From Moniliophthora roreri (lineage: Eukaryota; Basidiomycota; Agaricomycetes; Agaricales; Marasmiaceae), in the NCBI GenBank assembly GCA_001466705.2, contig LATX02000112.1, forward strand, positions 496,001 to 560,000: a stretch of 64,000 nt of DNA. The letters run 5' to 3'. Shown piece by piece: positions 58,827 to 64,000 of this stretch. Below the pieces are notes generated by a model, which saw nothing but the letters and a program-made list of their open reading frames with translations, had not been told where the DNA came from and made no database searches. The translations under genes were made by a program, and so were the position numbers. Within the stretch, counting starts at the first letter, position 1, and each line of letters starts with the position of its first letter.

Positions 58827-60219
58827 ATGTCGTCTGCCGTAGAATTCACAGAGGAGGAACAAGGTCGTTATGATAGGCAGATTCGCTTATGGGGCATTGA
58901 AGCACAGCAGAGGTAAAGGACATTGTTTCGGGTCATTTTGCTACCCCATCGCTTTGCGGATACGGGCCATTCAAAGAATTGGGACTGATGAACATGATAG
59001 GATGCGAAACGCAACTATCCTCGTGGTTCGAATGAAGGGCACCGCAACTGAAACCATCAAAAACATTGTCTTGGCTGGAATTGGAACTCTCATCATTGTA
59101 GATGGTGACGATGTGACCGAGGAGGACCTTGGGGCCGGATTTTTCTTTAGAGATGAGGATGTTGGGAAAAAGGCAAGTCTTCAGTTGCCTCGGGCCGGAT
59201 ATTTGGTGGAGATTAATCGGTATGTGTCTGCTTTCAGAGGGTGAATGCAGCAAAAGCTCGTATAGAAAGCCTTAACCCTCTCGTTACGGTCAAGACCGTA
59301 CCGACGTATTCTGCGGTCGATTCCCAATCTTTTGAAACTACCATAAGGGATGTAGATTTGGTCTGTGTTACGGACTGGGACAAGGATGGCCTGGTGGGTT
59401 CGTTTTGTGCCTTCGATGGACCTTTACTCACTTGACTGCCATTGAAACGTATCCGTTCCTTAGATCCGAATGAACGAAGTCTGTCGACGCGCGGGGAAGC
59501 CTTTCTACGCTGGAGGCACCTACGGGCTTCTGGGGTATATTTTCTGTGATCTACTAGATCATGATTACATTTCTCCGTGCGCTCTCTTTCCCCAGTATCA
59601 TGGGGTGCCAACCTTAACCTTTCTCTATCTTTCATTTTCGAAACAGTGACAGATCCGGCTCTAAAGAAAGTCAAAAGGATGTCAAAGTGACCACATCGTA
59701 TACTTCTTTGGAAAATGCGCTACGTCACAGCTGGGCGTCCCTCACGAAAAGGCAGACGAAAGAGTTGAACCCTGGTGCTGTCTTCACAATACTAGGCATG
59801 TCTCTGTCTACTTGATTAGTACGTCCGATTGATGTCTACATGATAGCCCTTTGGAAATACGAGTCTGCGCGCGGAGTCCTTCCCAGCGATCCCACACATG
59901 CTGCTGAACTTCAATCCATTGCTGATACATTGCTTGCGGAAGCGGGTACTAATAAGCAAGTACTTGTAAAGGTCCCGCAAGAATTGATCGAGTAAGCCAT
60001 CGCCCAAAATTCATGGCTGTCAGTCGCTCACGCATACCACTTAGGTCAATATCAACCACAGCTGCTCACGAGTTCTCTCCAGTGTGCGCTATAGTTGGCG
60101 GTATGCTAGCACAGGACATATTAAAAACCCTAGCTCGTCGCGAATCACCCATCGCGAACTTCTTTGTTTTTGATGGAAACACCGGCGGAGGCACCGTCTC
60201 TCGATTGAATATGCCTTGA
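58827..60219 (+). CDS. AOS1: SUMO-activating enzyme subunit Aos1
   Basis: Seven or so exons code for about 330-345 residues, the usual Aos1/SAE1 size. Aos1 with Uba2 forms the E1 that activates SUMO in the nucleus. It opens MSSAVEFTEEEQGRYDRQIRLWG, the family signature; after the first intron follow ATILVVRMKGTATETIKNIVLAGIGTLIIVDGD (adenylation-domain Rossmann strand), EDLGAGFFFRDEDVGK, then DLVCVTDWD and AGKPFYAGGTYGLLGYIFCDL. The C-terminus has FSPVCAIVGGMLAQDILKTL and ends FFVFDGNTGGGTVSRLNMP. As in other Aos1 proteins there is no catalytic Cys domain; that lies in Uba2. The first intron (GTAAAG...GATAG) is slightly atypical but restores QQRMRNA. Confidence 0.93.
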
Positions 60220-62035
60220 AGAATCAACAATATTTTTTTCGTAGTTCATCCGGGCTTCTTGACTGGTTTCTCCGAGGTTCCCAGTAACGTTTTACCGATA
60301 TGATACATCGCGGGGTGAACGCGTTCACACCAGGAGATGTTTACACCCTTCTATTGCGGATCTCTCATCTGGGTTTACCTTGCTTTAATCCTATTTTGGA
60401 AGTATTACTGGTCGGGTGGTCGTCAGAGGCAAATGCCGGTAGACTCTGCGCGTGCCTACCTCAAGACGTCCCACCCTCGCACCAACAACGTGAACTGAGT
60501 ATGCGAAGTTCAAGCATAGCTTGGGGTTCCTTTCGCGACAAAGATTATTCTTGTGGCGAAGCGTGCGCTTTCGGGTCACCGTACGCTGGAGAGGCACTCC
60601 ACCGCAACATGCTCGACAAAGTTTTTGACTTTGCCTGTCACATAGTAACAAGCACCGCCCGCCGACCTGGCGCCGTTATGCAGGTGAGCACCGGGCTTTT
60701 GGAAAGCTAGAGGGTTTGCCGAGTCCTCTTTGCAGTAGGTCCGTATTCATGCGGATTCAAACTTAGATTTGGCTGCCTTGTGATGATCGAGGCTTCGGAC
60801 TGACCAAGTGTCACTGGCACCGAAATGTAGTACTGACTACTGATTTGTCTGCACATCCGGCAGACCTCACCGACTGGGATGCCTTGCATGTCAACTCAGC
60901 TGCGAGAGTCAGGACTAAAGCGTTCGAAACGTTCGACTTCTCATTCCTATTAACAACCTAATGATCCCACGGCAAAAGAACTATACGGAGGACTGGAAGG
61001 ACTCCGAGCCCTTCAGAGTGGAACAATATCAGGTAGCAATCAAACGCAGGGTTCTCTAGCACCGCACTCCTCCAGGTCATATAGACATTTCAATACAGTC
61101 AGCGGTCGATGGTTCGAGAAGGACCCTTGCTATCCCGTGTTAGTGGAGCGATTCAGCATGTCTATTTTCTTTTCAGGTACTCGGTACTCCTACTTTAGGC
61201 CTAAGGAACCGTCACAATGGTTCATTTCGGTTGGGGTCTATTGCGTCGCCGGACAGTTTACAGAGCTGTAACCAAGAGCTACTGTCGGGGCGCTTTAGGT
61301 TCCAGTTTTCGAGACTTTTAGCTCATCAGCTCGCCGGTGCAGAGTTCAAAATGCTACCTTTCCTCAAATTGCTCGTTCACCTTTCATGCGTCCTTTCACA
61401 GGCTCCTCAGGGTCGAGACTCCGCCTTCAAGATCTCGCTTTCATCTCCTTCCTGAGTGGTCTAGTTGCTAAATAATCCTTTCCAGGACTGCTCGATATGG
61501 GATTGAGTAAGACCACCATAGCTCACCAAAGAGTGGGCAAGTCTACGGAGGCTCAGCAGCTGCAGTTTCTCACTATTAAGCCGTGCGTCTTACTGTATTT
61601 ATCTGGTACGACACTGTCTAACCTCCGTTGGCTATCACCTTTGGAATGAGTTTTCCTAAGGTGCAGCTGCAGTACCTCAGACCATCACCTGTTCATCAAC
61701 CATCATATCCTCACTCGATGTCTGCATACCAACCTTACTCGATACCCGGCCATCCATCTGGGACAGCACACCTGCCACACTCATCATGAGCGTTCGGATA
61801 GGCACACCCATGGAAAATTAGGCCTCTTCGTCATCTGCCGCGTGTATTTCGACGAATCGTCAAGTTTACAAGGCCTCCTCGGCAACGGTTCCATTCACAA
61901 GCAACTTCTCCGCTGCATCCCGCTCCGTCGCGCTCCAATCTGTTCTGAGAGCTCTCGTTCCGTGAATCGGAGCAGCACCGACACCAGCCGGCCACAAGCA
62001 ATCCGTAGTCGCCGATTACACTCTTTGTATCCCTG
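60220..62035. other. Region without convincing genes
   Basis: Two longer open stretches occur: an ATG-started 136-codon plus frame at 60300-60710, rich in Cys and Ser, and a 105-codon stop-free plus stretch at 60954-61271 without a usable start (contains GGLEGLRALQSGTISGS and GRWFEKDPCYP). Neither resembles a known family, and they could not be joined by splice sites. They may be remnants of a gene or repeat. Confidence 0.35.
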
Positions 62036-62510
62036 CAAAGTCGCATTCTGTAGTGACCTCTGGCTGTCTCTGGTTGTCTCTGTCGGTTCTACACGTTGCA
62101 GTTCATAGCGACCTCTGTTTCCGTCTGTTCCCATGTCACATTCTGTGGTGACCTCTCTGTCGATTTCCACGTCGCAGTTCGTAGCGACCTCTGCTTCCGT
62201 CTGTTGCCACGTCACGTTCTGTTGCGGCCTCTGGCTGTCTCTGTCGGTTTTCCACATCGCAGTCCGTAGCGACCTCTGTTTCCGTCTGTTGCCACGTCAC
62301 ATTCTGTAGTGACCTCTGGCCGTCTCTGTCGGTTTCCATGTTGCAGTCCATAGCGACCTCTGTTTCTGTCTGTTCCCACGTCGCATTCCGTAGCGACCTC
62401 TCATATTTCTGCACGTTGCTAGGTCACAGTCCATAGTGTCGCCAGCAGTTTCCCATCTGTGGAGCCACACTATAGTCCGTAGCGACCTCTAGCTATATCC
62501 GACCTCTGAC
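62036..62510. repeat. Minisatellite with alternating 40- and 44-bp units
   Basis: At least ten degenerate units start with GCGACCTCT or GTGACCTCT. Two types alternate: one continues with GTTTCCGTCTGTTGCCACG (about 40 bp), the other with GGCCGTCTCTGTCGGTTTCC (about 44-45 bp), making an 84-85 bp higher-order period (for example unit starts near 62184, 62269 and 62353). Overlapping minus-strand frames rich in Thr, Asp, Gln and Arg (61895-62257, 62136-62414) come only from the repeat. Confidence 0.8.
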
Positions 62511-62633
62511 CGTCTCCATCGACATGGAGCTTGCACCTGTAGGCCGTGGCACGGGCACCACATCCACTGCTCCTGCTGCCAGCAACAGTTCTGGTCTCAT
62601 CCGTTACCTGTACATTAATTGGTATAGCCGTGA

Positions 62634-62749
62634 TGTTAGACTCATGACCAGCCTCTGCGCAGTTCGATGACAGTCAAGTGAAACCTCCCGCGCTGATCTG
62701 TAAGGTGGGGCCCCAAACTATCAGGCAACGGATGGTCTCAAGTCTAACA
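62634..62749. mobile_element. Short inverted-repeat element
   Basis: A 116-bp segment bounded by perfect 9-bp inverses TGTTAGACT and AGTCTAACA, extended by a partial match (GACCA near 62646, TGGTC near 62734). TGA flanks both ends and may be a 3-bp target duplication. TG...CA ends also suit an LTR-derived fragment. No coding content. Confidence 0.5.
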
Positions 62750-64000
62750 TGATGTCCTTATCCACTATATTGCCCCGGCCGTTTACTTCCTGCTTCGACG
62801 CCTCCTGCGAGGCCTATATACATATATTATCATTGTGCAATCCACATCTTCTGTTTCTGTTATCGCGTTACAGCTTCCATCTTCGTACGTTCCCCAGCCT
62901 CTTGCGAGATGTCCGTCATTCAGCAGAGATGTTGTATGGTAAATCACATCGCGATCTGATGAATCAGGTAGCTTATGTCCTTCTCCGCACGAACCGCTAT
63001 AGCACGATGGTATCTATCTGTTCTGGAGTCTGCAAGCAACTCCTTCATTCTGTGCTGTACTAATACTTCACAATAATGATGTCACAGACTTGTTATGTTG
63101 GCCGACTCTCAGAATACTGATTGTCATACCCTACATTGCATCCAAGCCCTCCACTAACAGTAGTATACGGTAACCATTCTGACATGAAGTCTCTCTCCAA
63201 TTCCGACACTATCAGTGCAGATCACAACAGGACAGCTCAGTATCTGCTTACAGCCTGTATGCTCATTGCACAGGCTGGAGACCTACGTCAGCAGACGCCG
63301 GGAGGTTCGCCTTTGTTAAGGACGACTAAAGCACCTCCGGGTAGACCCCAGTGATGGTGAACCAGCTCCAGCCGATTGTTTCCATTCAGCAAGTCGAAAC
63401 TCCTGTCCCGTGCGAAGTGAACAGCACTCGGTCCTCTTCTCCACGAGCTTCTTGTTCGCCATTCCTCAGCTACCCCTATTCATGTGAACGCTTGATCACA
63501 CACTTTAAGTCCGAGTCCGCCTCCAATGGCAAGATGACTTCAGGCACCAAACCCCCTCCGCCTCTACATGTCATGCACTCGGCAGCGTCGCGGCCATTTC
63601 ACAAGCCCGGGGGGTCGCTGTTTAGTCCTCCGCACTTATTCGTGTATGCACGTCCACTACCATCGAGATTTTTATCTCTCTCTTTTCCGGTAGCTACTTG
63701 CACACTGGTTGTCCCCTCCCACATCCACACTATATCTATCTCAGCACTGCCATGCCAGGCATTCAAACCTGCCCAGGTGCTTCTATTTTGATTCTTGCCC
63801 CAAATCGCCTCCGACGAGTATGACGAGGAGAGCCGACGACACGGACGAACTTGTTCCACTGTCCGAGAGTTTCTATCGGATTCCCCCTTATTGTCCTGTC
63901 TGAATATTACCTCATGAGTCTTCCGAGCTGCTGGACAAAGCTATTAGATCGGCTGAATGGGCTCGATCACCTGGATCATGCAGGTCCAATTTATCCGGAC
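62750..64000. other. Right end of window, no recognised gene
   Basis: A TATA-like stretch (GGCCTATATACATATATTA at about 62810-62830) and CT-rich DNA. Plus frames at 62749-63063, 63121-63354 and 63351-63791 are Ser/Pro/Leu-rich without domains. Could be old retroelement DNA, but no reverse transcriptase, integrase or protease motif is seen. Confidence 0.35.

Noticed and set aside
61895..62414. Minus frames of about 90-120 codons with repeating Thr-Asp-Gln-Arg peptides
   Set aside because: Produced by the minisatellite; no start context, signal or domain.
62036..62510. CRISPR-like array
   Set aside because: Units differ from each other, there are no unique spacers between constant repeats, and the genome is eukaryotic.
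63351..63791. Plus frame of 146 codons, Ser/Pro-rich
   Set aside because: Starts with GTG, has no domain and lies in CT-rich DNA that gives such frames by chance.
1..64000. tRNA, rRNA or snRNA genes
   Set aside because: Reading for B-box-like GGTTCRANNCC and conserved rRNA segments gave nothing convincing; a covariance-model scan would be decisive.

Overview
The window is nuclear DNA of a filamentous basidiomycete, most likely an Agaricomycete. Genes lie on both strands and are cut by many 45-65 nt introns with GTRNGT-type donors (GTGAGT, GTAAGT and often GTGCGT). Several proteins have typical fungal architectures: Zn2Cys6 factor with fungal_trans region, Kre6/Skn1 GH16, Kp4-like secreted protein, HAT-plus-RRM Prp24. 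No rRNA, tRNA or CRISPR array was seen. All CDS spans below run from start to stop codon and include introns; exon joins were made by eye from splice sites and reading frame.

Layout, left to right. 0.3-5.5 kb: RIF1 (-) and profilin (+), divergent. 6.7-7.2 kb: small secreted KP4 killer-toxin-like gene (-). 8.6-9.0 kb: a doubtful small membrane protein. 9.7-17.2 kb: mitochondrial K+/H+ exchange-related protein (-) divergent from eIF3i (+), then SMC6 (-). 17.6-20.9 kb: a CpG-poor, decayed repeat block with a broken F-box-like gene, a Harbinger-type MITE and a RecQ-like helicase fragment framed by inverted repeats. 20.9-31.5 kb: small basic protein (+), single-pass membrane protein (-), BCKDH E1-alpha (+), ZIP9/Atx2-like transporter (-), Ulp2-like SUMO protease (-). 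31.5-33.8 kb: gene-poor stretch with a duplicated exon-like unit. 33.8-37.0 kb: QTRT2 and dihydrofolate synthase, almost abutting, same strand. 37.8-43.5 kb: KRE6/SKN1 glucan synthesis protein, an SDR and an F-box protein, all (-). 43.9-50.4 kb: SART3/Prp24 (+) convergent with GRASP/Grh1 (-), with a MITE between. 52.5-60.2 kb: large PPR-like mitochondrial protein, Zn2Cys6 transcription factor and AOS1, all (+). 60.2-64 kb: no convincing gene; a minisatellite and a short inverted-repeat element.

Most genes are single-copy housekeeping genes and do not form a pathway cluster. Three belong to or meet the SUMO pathway (AOS1 E1 subunit, Ulp2 protease, SMC6 of the SUMO-ligase-bearing Smc5/6 complex), which is probably coincidence. 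The most unusual points are the near-abutting FOL3-QTRT2 pair, the SMC6 Walker A motif split over a 12-nt microexon, tiny exons in BCKDHA and eIF3i, the KP4-like gene, and the inverted-repeat/RecQ block with CpG-specific decay.
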